This document shows, piece by piece, positions 1 to 6,316 of a stretch of 12,521 nucleotides of DNA. Source of the DNA: Treponema sp. Lineage in GTDB: Bacteria; Spirochaetota; Spirochaetia; Treponematales; Treponemataceae. The stretch is taken from NCBI GenBank assembly GCA_017421145.1, contig JAFOTA010000040.1, positions 1-12,521 of the forward strand, written 5' to 3'. The translations under genes were made by a program, and so were the position numbers. Below the pieces are notes generated by a model, which was given only the letters and a program-made list of their open reading frames with translations, was not told where the DNA came from and searched no databases. Numbering within the stretch: the first letter of the stretch is position 1; each line of letters begins with the position of its first letter.

Positions 1-99
1 GCAGGTCGACAGATCCGTGATGCTGCTCAGGTTCGAGTTTTTGGAGCAATTCAACGTTGTCATCACCGTGTTGTTTCCCACATCAATAGTGGTCAGTTT
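1..99 (-). pseudogene. Leucine-rich-repeat (BspA-like) protein fragment, cut by left edge
   Basis: Read on the minus strand from about 99 down to 1, the frame gives KLTTIDVGNNTVMTTLN followed by CSKNSNLSSITDLSTC. This is the periodic L-x-x-I-D/L-x-x-N pattern of bacterial leucine-rich-repeat surface proteins, in which units such as LTTLDVSNNT and LTTLNCS alternate. The frame continues off the left edge. To the right it stays open only to a TGA at 151-153, has no ATG, and stops looking like LRR after the lysine codon at 97-99, where the opposing TPR gene begins. Proteins of this type are usually exported or surface-exposed, but no signal sequence is visible here. The fragment is short (about 33 codons), so the repeat class is clear while the protein identity is not. 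It could be a real gene broken by recombination or a chimeric contig end. Confidence 0.6.
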
Positions 100-1011
100 G
101 ATGAAGTCATATCGGCGATAGAAGCGGAAGATGAAAGCTCGTATTCTGCGTCAGATTGTTTTTATCTCGGCATGTCGTATTTTCGAATTGGAAATGACGA
201 AGAAGCGCAAAAATACCTTGGTGCAGCAATTCAAAAATCGCCGGATTTTCTTGAAGCCTATGATTATCTTGCAGGAAGCTATTATTATACCGAAAAGTAT
301 GAGCTTGCGATTCAGAATTTGAAAAAGTGCATTGAGCTTGACGGGACATACGCTCACGCCTATGAAAAACTCGGAAATGTGTACGAGATGATCGACGATT
401 ATCAAAGCGCGCTGGAAAATTATTCCAAAAGCTATGAGCTGGAAAAGAAAGCTGCCGTGGCCGGTGATCTTGCATGGATATATTTTAAAATAGGAGAATA
501 CAAAAAAGCAAAGTCCTACGGTGAAGCATATTTGAAGCAGGATAAAAATTCATTTCCAATGGTAAACATGATGATTATAATCCTTTATTCAGAAGGGGAA
601 TACAATAAAGCCGAAAAATATGAAAAGCAGCTCCGTGAAATCTGCAAGAACTCTGATGACGAAGATTTGAAAAATGCGAAATATTTTATGATACATTCGT
701 TTTCGTACAAGGACTATAACATTGATGTCTATGAAAAAATTGACCAGACGGGAGATTTCTATTACCCTTTGACATGTCAGGTCTGGCAGAACAATAATGT
801 GATAAAAACCGTCAATATTGAATTCGATGCGCTTACAAAAGAATTCGGCTGTCCGTATTTCCTGGGCATTAATGATTTGAAAACAAATGCTCATTCTACA
901 ATGGCAGGTTTTAAAAAAATCCCTCCATTTGAGGATTTTATTGAATACGTAAAAATGGCTCTTGATGGGGAATTGGAAGAAGCAGCATCAAGCCGGCGGA
1001 CTAAAAAATAG
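88..1011 (+). CDS. TPR-repeat protein, 5'-truncated
   Basis: The protein carries about five consecutive 34-residue tetratricopeptide repeats, starting near codons ASDCFYLGMSYFRIGNDEEA (148 onward), then LEAYDYLAGSYYYTEKYELA, AHAYEKLGNVYEMIDDYQSA, AVAGDLAWIYFKIGEYKKA and a weaker PMVNMMIIILYSEGEYNKA. TPRs form helical scaffolds for protein-protein contacts; the partner is unknown. After the repeats come about 120 residues (roughly 640-1011) of mixed sequence that I do not recognise. The first ATG in frame (172) lies inside helix A of a repeat, so it is not a natural start. The frame is open to base 1, but bases before about 90 read better as LRR on the other strand, so the true N-terminus is missing. 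No signal peptide can be judged. The stop at 1009-1011 is 12 bases before the YjbR-family gene, which suggests co-transcription. Confidence 0.8.
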   Translation, partial: SGQFDEVISAIEAEDESSYSASDCFYLGMSYFRIGNDEEAQKYLGAAIQKSPDFLEAYDYLAGSYYYTEKYELAIQNLKKCIELDGTYAHAYEKLGNVYEMIDDYQSALENYSKSYELEKKAAVAGDLAWIYFKIGEYKKAKSYGEAYLKQDKNSFPMVNMMIIILYSEGEYNKAEKYEKQLREICKNSDDEDLKNAKYFMIHSFSYKDYNIDVYEKIDQTGDFYYPLTCQVWQNNNVIKTVNIEFDALTKEFGCPYFLGINDLKTNAHSTMAGFKKIPPFEDFIEYVKMALDGELEEAASSRRTKK

Positions 1012-1023
1012 TTTTGCATAAAG

Positions 1024-1728
1024 ATGAACGCATGTGAATTTGAAAGCCTTCTGAAATTCAAAAAAGTTTCCGTCCAAAAACTCATGTGCCATGGCTTTGA
1101 GAAAAAGGACGGATTTTTTGAACTGAGGAAAAACATATTTGAAAATCAATTTTCACTGGAAATCAAAATAGATTTTTCCGGAAATGTTTTTACGAAAGTT
1201 TTTGATATTGAAAGCGGAGAAGAATACAGTCTTTATAAAGTAAAATCTGCCCAAGGAAAATTTGTGGGTGAAATGCGCTCTGCAATTGAATCTGAAATAA
1301 AAGCGGTCGTAGAAAACTGCTATGAAACGGAAGTTTTTAAAAACGCAGTTACGAAAAAAATCATAAAATACGTAAGCGAAAAATATGGTGACGAACTTGA
1401 ATTCCTATGGGAAAAATTTTCCGACAATGCAGTTTACCGGCGCAAGGACAATCAAAAATGGTATTGCCTGATATGCGTTGTTAAAAAAGAAAAGCTCGGC
1501 ATAAAAGAAAGTGGCAAAGCAGAAGTTATCGGATTACGGATTGACCCGGAAGATTTGGATTCGGTTCTCGACGGAAAATCAATCTTTCCTGCATATCACA
1601 TGAACAAAAAGCATTGGTTCACGATTTTGCTTGACGGTTCCGTTCCTTTTGAGAAAATAAAATCATTTTTGGATGAAAGTTATGATCTTGCCTTGGGGAA
1701 AAGGAGGAGATATGAAAAATCGTTGTGA
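1024..1728 (+). CDS. MmcQ/YjbR family protein with N-terminal extension
   Basis: This is a 234-residue protein. Residues about 109-225 match the MmcQ/YjbR (CyaY-like fold) family: YGDELEFLWEKFSDNAVYRR, then KDNQKWYCLI, an acidic IDPED segment, and the hallmark FPAYHMNKKHWFTILLDGS near residues 188-206. Family members are small, often annotated as DNA-binding, and without a firmly established biochemical role. Residues 1-108 form a separate, mainly beta-patterned module (SLEIKIDFSGNVFTKVFDIE), which I believe is found in longer members of the family but whose function I cannot name. There is no signal peptide, so it is probably cytoplasmic. The ATG at 1024 has only a weak upstream purine stretch (ataaag), so translation may be coupled to the TPR gene 12 bases upstream. 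Its last codons contain an AAGGAGG that serves the next start codon at 1712. Confidence 0.82.
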   Translation: MNACEFESLLKFKKVSVQKLMCHGFEKKDGFFELRKNIFENQFSLEIKIDFSGNVFTKVFDIESGEEYSLYKVKSAQGKFVGEMRSAIESEIKAVVENCYETEVFKNAVTKKIIKYVSEKYGDELEFLWEKFSDNAVYRRKDNQKWYCLICVVKKEKLGIKESGKAEVIGLRIDPEDLDSVLDGKSIFPAYHMNKKHWFTILLDGSVPFEKIKSFLDESYDLALGKRRRYEKSL

Positions 1729-1750
1729 TGTATTTTATGTGATGCGTTAG
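1712..1750 (+). pseudogene. Apparent 5' stub of a third operon gene, ended by the GC-rich element
   Basis: An excellent ribosome binding site, AAGGAGG (1701-1707), stands five bases before an ATG at 1712 inside the last codons of the YjbR-family gene. The frame reads MKNRCDVFYVMR and then TAG at 1748-1750. The stop lies in the first bases of the GC-rich element that begins near 1744. A strong ribosome binding site overlapping the upstream gene is what a translationally coupled next gene looks like. I infer that a downstream gene was removed or split when the element or a deletion arrived. Alternatively this is a very short real peptide or chance: the AAGGAGG also encodes Lys-Arg-Arg of the upstream protein. 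Confidence 0.35.
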
Positions 1751-1834
1751 CGCTGGTAGCCCCTTGCCGCCCTGGAAGGGTGGTGAGCGGTAGCGAAGGG
1801 CGGACATAGCGACCGCCGCATGCGGCGGTAACGC
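1744..1834. repeat. GC-rich structured element, possibly a dispersed REP/MITE-like repeat
   Basis: A block of about 90 bases, much richer in G and C than the surrounding DNA, sits between two convergent genes. It is bounded by GCGTTA (1744-1749) and its complement TAACGC (1829-1834). It contains CCGCCCT (1767-1773) pairing with AGGGCGG (1797-1803), an alternative small hairpin CCCT-gga-AGGG (1770-1780), and a perfect 18-base palindrome ACCGCCGCA/TGCGGCGGT (1812-1829). TAGCG recurs at 1748, 1791 and 1807. There is no good poly-T tract in either direction, so it is not a standard terminator. A minus-strand open frame across it gives low-complexity sequence and is not a credible gene. The composition and nested inverted repeats fit a dispersed repetitive element, but only one copy is present here, so its repeat nature is inferred. 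Confidence 0.55.
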
Positions 1835-1857
1835 CATTTATAAAAAATCAAAAAAAC

Positions 1858-2421
1858 TCAGTCGGCGAGAACCATGACCCAGTAGTATTTGTACTCTGAT
1901 TTTGGGCTGTATGAATATGCGATTCCTATTCTGGAGTAGTCTTTTCCAAGCATGTTGCGGCGGTGTCCCTGACCGGAGTAGTCTTCATCGTCTTCTTTCC
2001 ACTGAATGAACGTGCCTTTTCCGGTGCTTGATCCGGCGGCAATGTTTTCTGCTTGTGACATAGCATCGATTGAAAGGTCGTCAAAAACAGAGAAGCAGCT
2101 TTCACCGTTCGGGCGTGTGTGGCTGAATTTTTTTACTATTTCGTCTGCCCTGATTTGAGCTGCCTTGCACAATTCTTCGTCCAATGTCAGTTTGCCGAGC
2201 TTTCCGACAAGATTTGTTTTCGTTCTGTTGTCGCGGTTCCAGTAATAGGCTTCTGATCCTGTTCTGAAATCGTTCGTGCAGTCAAAAGCTTCCTTTACTT
2301 TAGGGTCAACATTCTGTTGTACATTATTGTCTGATGATTTGTTTTTTGAGCCGCGCGGCGACATCGGAAAAACCATCATGGTTGCGAAGACCACTAAAAA
2401 AACGTTGCGTATAGCTGTCAT
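1858..2421 (-). CDS. CAP (SCP/PR-1-like) domain protein, secreted
   Basis: The product is 187 residues. A short basic N-terminus and a hydrophobic stretch (VFLVVFATMMVF, residues 7-18) look like a signal peptide or membrane anchor, followed by a charged linker. The CAP domain spans about residues 45-187 and shows the family landmarks: RADEIVKKFSHTRPNGES with His101, the AENIAAGSS segment with Glu125, and GQGHRRNMLGKDYSRIGIAY with His153, ending in the strand YYWVMVLAD. Bacterial CAP proteins are mostly extracytoplasmic and of uncertain function. The start was placed at 2421 because GGAGG (2431-2427) lies five bases before that ATG. The upstream in-frame TTG at 2433 overlaps the ribosome binding site itself and is unlikely to be used. 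It lies 70 bases downstream of the dehydrogenase on the same strand. Confidence 0.85.
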   Translation of the reverse strand: MTAIRNVFLVVFATMMVFPMSPRGSKNKSSDNNVQQNVDPKVKEAFDCTNDFRTGSEAYYWNRDNRTKTNLVGKLGKLTLDEELCKAAQIRADEIVKKFSHTRPNGESCFSVFDDLSIDAMSQAENIAAGSSTGKGTFIQWKEDDEDYSGQGHRRNMLGKDYSRIGIAYSYSPKSEYKYYWVMVLAD

Positions 2422-2491
2422 ATAAGCCTCCAAATTCTGTGTGAATAATATAACCTATATTCTATCACAATATTGAATGATTATGCCATAG

Positions 2492-3694
2492 CTAAGCTGA
2501 AACAAAACCATGGCAAGAAGTTTTTGCCGCAATCCTGTAAATCTCGGCGATGTCATCTGAAGTCAAATGTACGAAACCGCCTGTGGTTTTTCCCGGAGCA
2601 AGACCGAATTTTTTTACGAGCGTCGGGATGTCCTCTTCTTTTGCACCAAGCTCCGAAAAATTAATCGGCATTCCTATGTTGTGGAGGAATTCCCTGAAGC
2701 GTCTGATTCCTTCACGAGCAGTCGCATCTGGATCAGCATAATCCATCTTGCAGCCCCAGACACGTTCAGCCCACTGAGCGAAGCGCATGACATCGTGCTT
2801 GTAAACGAATTCCATCCATGCAGGCATTATTACGGCAAGACCCGCTCCATGCGCACAGTCGTAGAGTCCAGAAAGCTCATGCTCGATTCCGTGGCTGTTC
2901 CAGTCCTGTTCACGTCCTACGCCGACAATATTGTTGTGTGCGACCATTCCTGCCCACATGATGTTTGCACGCGCCTCGTAATCATCCGGATCGGCAATCA
3001 CTTTCGGAGTTTCGTGAATCATCGCCAGAAGTTCGGCTTCACAAAGTCGGTCGGTTGTCTCGACGTTTTTTGTGTTCGTAAAATATCTTTCGCAGACATG
3101 CGCCATGATGTCGGTTGCTCCGCATGCAGTCTGGTACGCAGGGAGTGTCTGTGTGAGCGCCGGGTTCAAAATTGAAAAGCATGGACGTATGATGTCGCTT
3201 CCATAGCCGCGTTTTACCATTCCGTCTTTTTTTGTGATTACGCTGTCGGGAGATCCTTCGCTTCCGGCGGCCGCAATGGTAAGTATGGTTGCAACCGGCA
3301 ATGCTGATTTTGCGCTTGCTTTACCGGAATAAAAATCCCAGAAGTCACCGTCATAGCATACACCGAGCGCAATTGCCTTTGAACTGTCTATGACCGAACC
3401 GCCTCCGACCGCAAGGATAAAATCTACTCCGCTTTTTTTGCAAAGCTCTATGCCTTGGTAAACAAGATCGTCCAGTGGATTCGGATGCACGCCGCCAAGC
3501 TCCACAAAATCAATCCCGGCAGATTCAAGCGACTCCCTTACCCGACCGAGAAGACCGGATTTTTCTGCTGATTTTCCTCCGAAGTGAAGAAGCACTTTGC
3601 TCCCTCCGAATTCTTTTACAAGACTTCCGGCCTGATTTTCCGTGTCTTTCCCAAAAACAAATTTTGTAGGGCTGTAAAAAGTGAAATTCTCCAT
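2492..3694 (-). CDS. Iron-containing alcohol dehydrogenase (YqhD/BdhA-like)
   Basis: The 400-residue protein is full length for the group III iron-dependent alcohol dehydrogenases that use NAD(P)H to reduce aldehydes to alcohols (butanol dehydrogenase/YqhD type). The Rossmann-like N-terminal half carries the cofactor loop VGGGSVIDSSKAIA (96-109). The helical C-terminal half has the predicted metal ligands Asp195 and His199 (GATDIMAH), His268 (NSHGIEHELS) and His282 (CAHGAG). The N-terminus MENFTFYSPTKFVFGKD is typical. AAGGAG lies eight bases upstream of the ATG, which supports this start. The protein is cytoplasmic and probably disposes of reducing equivalents or detoxifies aldehydes in a fermentative host; the substrate cannot be told from sequence. 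An extended -10 promoter is just upstream, and the CAP gene may be read from the same transcript. Confidence 0.93.
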   Translation of the reverse strand: MENFTFYSPTKFVFGKDTENQAGSLVKEFGGSKVLLHFGGKSAEKSGLLGRVRESLESAGIDFVELGGVHPNPLDDLVYQGIELCKKSGVDFILAVGGGSVIDSSKAIALGVCYDGDFWDFYSGKASAKSALPVATILTIAAAGSEGSPDSVITKKDGMVKRGYGSDIIRPCFSILNPALTQTLPAYQTACGATDIMAHVCERYFTNTKNVETTDRLCEAELLAMIHETPKVIADPDDYEARANIMWAGMVAHNNIVGVGREQDWNSHGIEHELSGLYDCAHGAGLAVIMPAWMEFVYKHDVMRFAQWAERVWGCKMDYADPDATAREGIRRFREFLHNIGMPINFSELGAKEEDIPTLVKKFGLAPGKTTGGFVHLTSDDIAEIYRIAAKTSCHGFVSA

Positions 3695-3728
3695 GCCTGC
3701 GACTCCTTGACTTGTAATTTATCTTTCA

Positions 3729-3737
3729 ATTATATCA
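3729..3737 (-). promoter_or_regulatory. Extended -10 promoter for the alcohol dehydrogenase gene
   Basis: The minus strand reads TGATATAAT here, a perfect TATAAT with the TG dinucleotide one base upstream. No convincing -35 hexamer is present, as is usual for extended -10 promoters. The predicted start of transcription would leave a leader of about 30 bases including the AAGGAG site of the dehydrogenase. Confidence 0.55.
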
Positions 3738-3819
3738 CATCTTTTTTGATCCGGGAAAAATATTTTGCTACGGTGAATTTTGAAAAATGTTTTTATGAGA
3801 TGCCTTTATATTAAATTTA

Positions 3820-3828
3820 TGCTATAAT
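3820..3828 (+). promoter_or_regulatory. Extended -10 promoter for the DUF2141 gene
   Basis: TGCTATAAT is a perfect -10 hexamer with an upstream TG, 46 bases before the DUF2141 start codon. No good -35 element is seen. It is divergent from the dehydrogenase promoter about 85 bases to the left. Confidence 0.6.
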
Positions 3829-3873
3829 TGATTTATCTTAAATCATTTTGTATGTGCAGGAGATGACCATAGT

Positions 3874-4302
3874 ATGAAAAAGATTTTTTACATAATGATA
3901 ATGCTGTTCTGCCCCTTGTTTGTTTTTTCTGCCGGAAGTGCAAAGCAGAACAAAGTCACGGTTGAAATCACGCAGGTAAAATCAGCTGAAGGAAAAATCT
4001 ATCTGTGCATTTATGATTCTGCAAAATCTTATGACAAAAAGATTTCATACAAGGAATTCTGCATAGAGCCAAAAATCGGGACGGTCATTTTTGAAACAGA
4101 GCTTCCCGACGGTGAGTATGTTTTTTCGCTCTGCCATGACACAAACGGAAACGGAAATCTTGACACAGGACTTTTCGGAATTCCCAAGGAACCGATTGCA
4201 ATGAGCAATTATGACGGAAAAAGCATCCCCGGAAATTTCAAAAGGCACAGAATCCAGATAAATGCAGATTCAAAAATAACGCTCAAAGTGCTTAAGTTCT
4301 AG
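3874..4302 (+). CDS. Exported DUF2141 family protein
   Basis: The 142-residue product has a classical signal peptide (MKKIFYIMIMLFCPLFVFSA, with cleavage likely near residue 20-23) and a single DUF2141 domain. Diagnostic segments are KIYLCIYDSAKSYD (41-54), LPDGEYVFSLCHDTNGNGNL (77-96) and GIPKEPIAMSN (102-112). The DxNxNxxLD arrangement resembles a calcium-binding loop. Proteins of this family are small, exported beta-rich proteins without a proven function. The ribosome binding site AGGAG (3858-3862) is 11 bases from the ATG, a little long. A four-codon frame (ATG at 3863) ends in a TGA overlapping the start codon, but it has no spacing of its own from AGGAG. The gene has its own extended -10 promoter. 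Its TAG directly touches the stop codon of the convergent membrane protein. Confidence 0.85.
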   Translation: MKKIFYIMIMLFCPLFVFSAGSAKQNKVTVEITQVKSAEGKIYLCIYDSAKSYDKKISYKEFCIEPKIGTVIFETELPDGEYVFSLCHDTNGNGNLDTGLFGIPKEPIAMSNYDGKSIPGNFKRHRIQINADSKITLKVLKF

Positions 4303-4905
4303 TCATGCGTTTTTCTTGAAATGAATGAACGAAAGGATTCCGATCGGAAGAAAGTAGAGGCACCATATTTCAAGCGCAATAATTCCGCCGATTGACGTGG
4401 AGCCGTTGCCGTTAGAAAAAATCCCGGTCATGGGCATGATAAAGCAGCTGATGAAAAATACTCCGTGAATCAAAAGGAGAAGCTTCAGGATTTTGTCCGC
4501 TTTTGTTTTTATGTTCAGCGCAAGTCCCATGAAAAAAGTTGAAAGCGCCATCATTGCGTAGCCGAGCAGATCAAGATTGAATATCATCCCCATGTAGCTG
4601 AAGTTAAGGATTCTTTCTGCTTCATGACCGAGCTTTTCATTCGTGACCGTCGTACACTGCGTGAAATAGACGATAAAAATCAGTACGGCGTAGATTCCTG
4701 AAAACACAACGGATATTTTGCCTGCGGTCTTCTTTTCCGGCACACATTCGGAGTCCAAGGCGCAAATCATTATCACGAAACTTATTGCAAGAAATATACA
4801 TGAAAAATAGCTTCCGAAATTAAAGCCTATCAGCATGAATCCTGCGAATGAAAGCACCGTAAAGGCATTCAAAATGGAACCGATCATTCCGAGTTTTTTG
4901 TTCAT
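4303..4905 (-). CDS. Six-helix integral membrane protein of unknown function
   Basis: I do not recognise the family. The 200-residue product has six predicted membrane helices at about 9-29, 33-50, 64-82, 111-131, 139-159 and 173-195. The loops are short except for a polar stretch at 83-110 (contains HEAERILNFSYMG). No catalytic motif is visible. The start was placed at 4905 because AGGAG (4916-4912) is six bases upstream of that ATG, and because the further in-frame ATG at 4980 falls next to the -10 box (4988-4983), too close to or ahead of the transcription start to be translated. The gene is monocistronic, runs against the DUF2141 gene, and shares no bases with it. Confidence 0.72.
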   Translation of the reverse strand: MNKKLGMIGSILNAFTVLSFAGFMLIGFNFGSYFSCIFLAISFVIMICALDSECVPEKKTAGKISVVFSGIYAVLIFIVYFTQCTTVTNEKLGHEAERILNFSYMGMIFNLDLLGYAMMALSTFFMGLALNIKTKADKILKLLLLIHGVFFISCFIMPMTGIFSNGNGSTSIGGIIALEIWCLYFLPIGILSFIHFKKNA

Positions 4906-4982
4906 AATATGCTCCTGATATCCTCTTGCACTGATTCTGTCGATTAATTCTGAAACGGAAGATGCTGCGGAAATCACCATGA

Positions 4983-5011
4983 ATTATACTACAATAAAAT
5001 CCGGGTGTCAC
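4983..5011 (-). promoter_or_regulatory. Sigma-70 promoter for the six-helix membrane protein
   Basis: The minus strand shows GTGACA (5011-5006), a 17-base spacer and TATAAT (4988-4983). This matches the consensus at 11 of 12 hexamer positions with ideal spacing. Transcription from about 4976 gives a leader of roughly 70 bases before the ATG at 4905. Confidence 0.7.
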
Positions 5012-5074
5012 TGGAACTTCATGGACTCCGAATGAATCAAAAAAAAGGATCCGGCATAATTTTATTCTGAATAC

Positions 5075-5103
5075 TTCATTAAAAATTTAAGGTATGATAT
5101 TAT
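5075..5103 (+). promoter_or_regulatory. Possible sigma-70 promoter for the DNA methyltransferase
   Basis: TTCATT (5075-5080) and TATTAT (5098-5103) are separated by 17 bases, 40 bases upstream of the methyltransferase start. The -10 is good and the -35 poor. An overlapping TATGAT (5093-5098) is an alternative -10. Confidence 0.35.
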
Positions 5104-5143
5104 AGAACAAATATTAAGATGAAATAGTTTTTAAGGTTCCGGA

Positions 5144-6256
5144 ATGAATGATATAATTGAAGAAAACAAGGATTTTCTTACGACGCAAATAATTACTTAT
5201 CTAGGAAACAAAAGGGCATTGATCGGGAACATCGAAAATGAAGTTGAAGATATTGCTTTGAAGGTCGGAAAGAAAAAGCTTGTCTGCGCAGATTTGTTTT
5301 CTGGTTCCGGTATCGTTGCGCGCATGCTGAAAAAACATTCCTCCAATCTTATTGTAAATGATCTGGAAAATTATTCCGCCGTGATAAACGGATGCTATCT
5401 TATTAACAAAAAAGATTTCCCGGAAGAAAAGTATCTGAGGCTCCGTAGAAAAATCGAGCGGCGTTGCAATGAAGAGAAGTTTGAGGGAATCATTTCGAAA
5501 AACTATGCTCCAAAAAATGATGAGAAAATCAAAAAAGGGGAGAGGGTTTTTTATACGCACGAAAATGCCGTTCTGATAGATACTTACAGAAAGCTGATAG
5601 ACGACGTGGTAAAGGATGCTTCCATGAAAAAATTCTTCCTTGCGCCTCTGATTGTCGAAGCTTCGATACATGTGAATACGAGCGGAGTGTTCAAGGGATT
5701 TTACAAGGACAAGAATACCGGGATCGGTTGTTTCGGTGCAAGCGGGAAAAATGCTCTTCCAAGGATTTTCGGAAAAATAGAACTGAAGAAGCCTGTGTTC
5801 AGCAATTTTGAATCCGGCCTGGAAATTTTTCAAAAAGATACTGTGGAGCTTTCCGGTGTGCTTAAGGACATTGACATTGCATATCTTGATCCTCCGTACA
5901 ATCAGCATCCTTACGGCTCGAATTATTTTATGCTGAACTTGATTTTAAAAAACAAGCTTGACGTTGAAGTGAGCAGGGTCAGCGGAATTACGCAGGGATG
6001 GAACCGTTCCGTATTCAATAAATCTTATTCTGCACTTGATTCAATGGAAAAAACGATTTCCGCATTGCAGGCAAAGTATGCGGTCATTTCCTATAATTCC
6101 GAAGGATTCATAAGCTTTGAAGAAATGACGGATATGCTGAAAAAATACGGCAAAGTGAAAACCGTTGAAATACCTTACAACACTTTCAGGGGAAGCCGCA
6201 ACCTCCGCAGCCGCAGCATTCATGTCCGTGAATATTTGTTCGTTCTTGAAAAATAA
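5144..6256 (+). CDS. D12-class adenine-N6 DNA methyltransferase, apparently orphan
   Basis: The 370-residue protein transfers a methyl group from S-adenosylmethionine to N6 of adenine in DNA. Motif order is that of the D12 (Dam-like, alpha) class: TYLGNKRALIGNI (18-30, motif X-like), the SAM-binding ADLFSGSG (49-56) followed by VNDLE (71-75), a central target-recognition region of nearly 190 residues, then the catalytic DPPY at 249-252 (IAYLDPPYNQHPYGSNY), and a C-terminal RSIHVREYLFVLE strand. The YLGNKR start resembles the COG3392 type of adenine methylase more than Dam (AGGKR). The recognition sequence cannot be predicted. The ATG is preceded by AAGG at seven bases. Neighbours are a membrane protein and a chemotaxis receptor, and there is no restriction endonuclease frame on either side, so it may be a solitary methylase acting in regulation or a remnant of a restriction-modification system. 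Confidence 0.9.
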   Translation: MNDIIEENKDFLTTQIITYLGNKRALIGNIENEVEDIALKVGKKKLVCADLFSGSGIVARMLKKHSSNLIVNDLENYSAVINGCYLINKKDFPEEKYLRLRRKIERRCNEEKFEGIISKNYAPKNDEKIKKGERVFYTHENAVLIDTYRKLIDDVVKDASMKKFFLAPLIVEASIHVNTSGVFKGFYKDKNTGIGCFGASGKNALPRIFGKIELKKPVFSNFESGLEIFQKDTVELSGVLKDIDIAYLDPPYNQHPYGSNYFMLNLILKNKLDVEVSRVSGITQGWNRSVFNKSYSALDSMEKTISALQAKYAVISYNSEGFISFEEMTDMLKKYGKVKTVEIPYNTFRGSRNLRSRSIHVREYLFVLEK

Positions 6257-6280
6257 ACAGTTTTTTTTAGTTTCTTTTTC

Positions 6281-6310
6281 TTGACAATGTTGTTCTGACG
6301 ATGGTATAAT
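6281..6310 (+). promoter_or_regulatory. Consensus sigma-70 promoter upstream of the chemotaxis receptor
   Basis: TTGACA (6281-6286), 18-base spacer, TATAAT (6305-6310): both hexamers are perfect. Transcription should start near G6317, more than 230 bases before the receptor ATG, so the transcript either is a separate small RNA or forms a long leader. Confidence 0.75.
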
Positions 6311-6316
6311 ATTTTC

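Noticed and set aside
1..10. GCAGGTCGAC at the very start matches a cloning-vector polylinker (PstI/SalI part).
   Set aside because: The match stops after ten bases and the sequence is explained as coding for the LRR segment DLSTC on the minus strand, so vector contamination is not needed.
1619..1837. Minus-strand open frame of 72 codons over the GC-rich element.
   Set aside because: It overlaps the YjbR-family gene antisense, has no ribosome binding site and its sequence is merely the translation of the hairpin-rich element.
2567..3175. Plus-strand open frame of 202 codons.
   Set aside because: It lies wholly antisense within the clearly functional alcohol dehydrogenase gene and shows no recognisable domain.
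3852..3877. Leader peptides (ATG at 3852 and 3863) before the DUF2141 gene.
   Set aside because: Both are four codons and lack a properly spaced ribosome binding site; AGGAG serves the main ATG better.
5201..5908. Minus-strand open frame of 235 codons.
   Set aside because: It is antisense to the methyltransferase, including its conserved motif I and recognition region, and has no family features.
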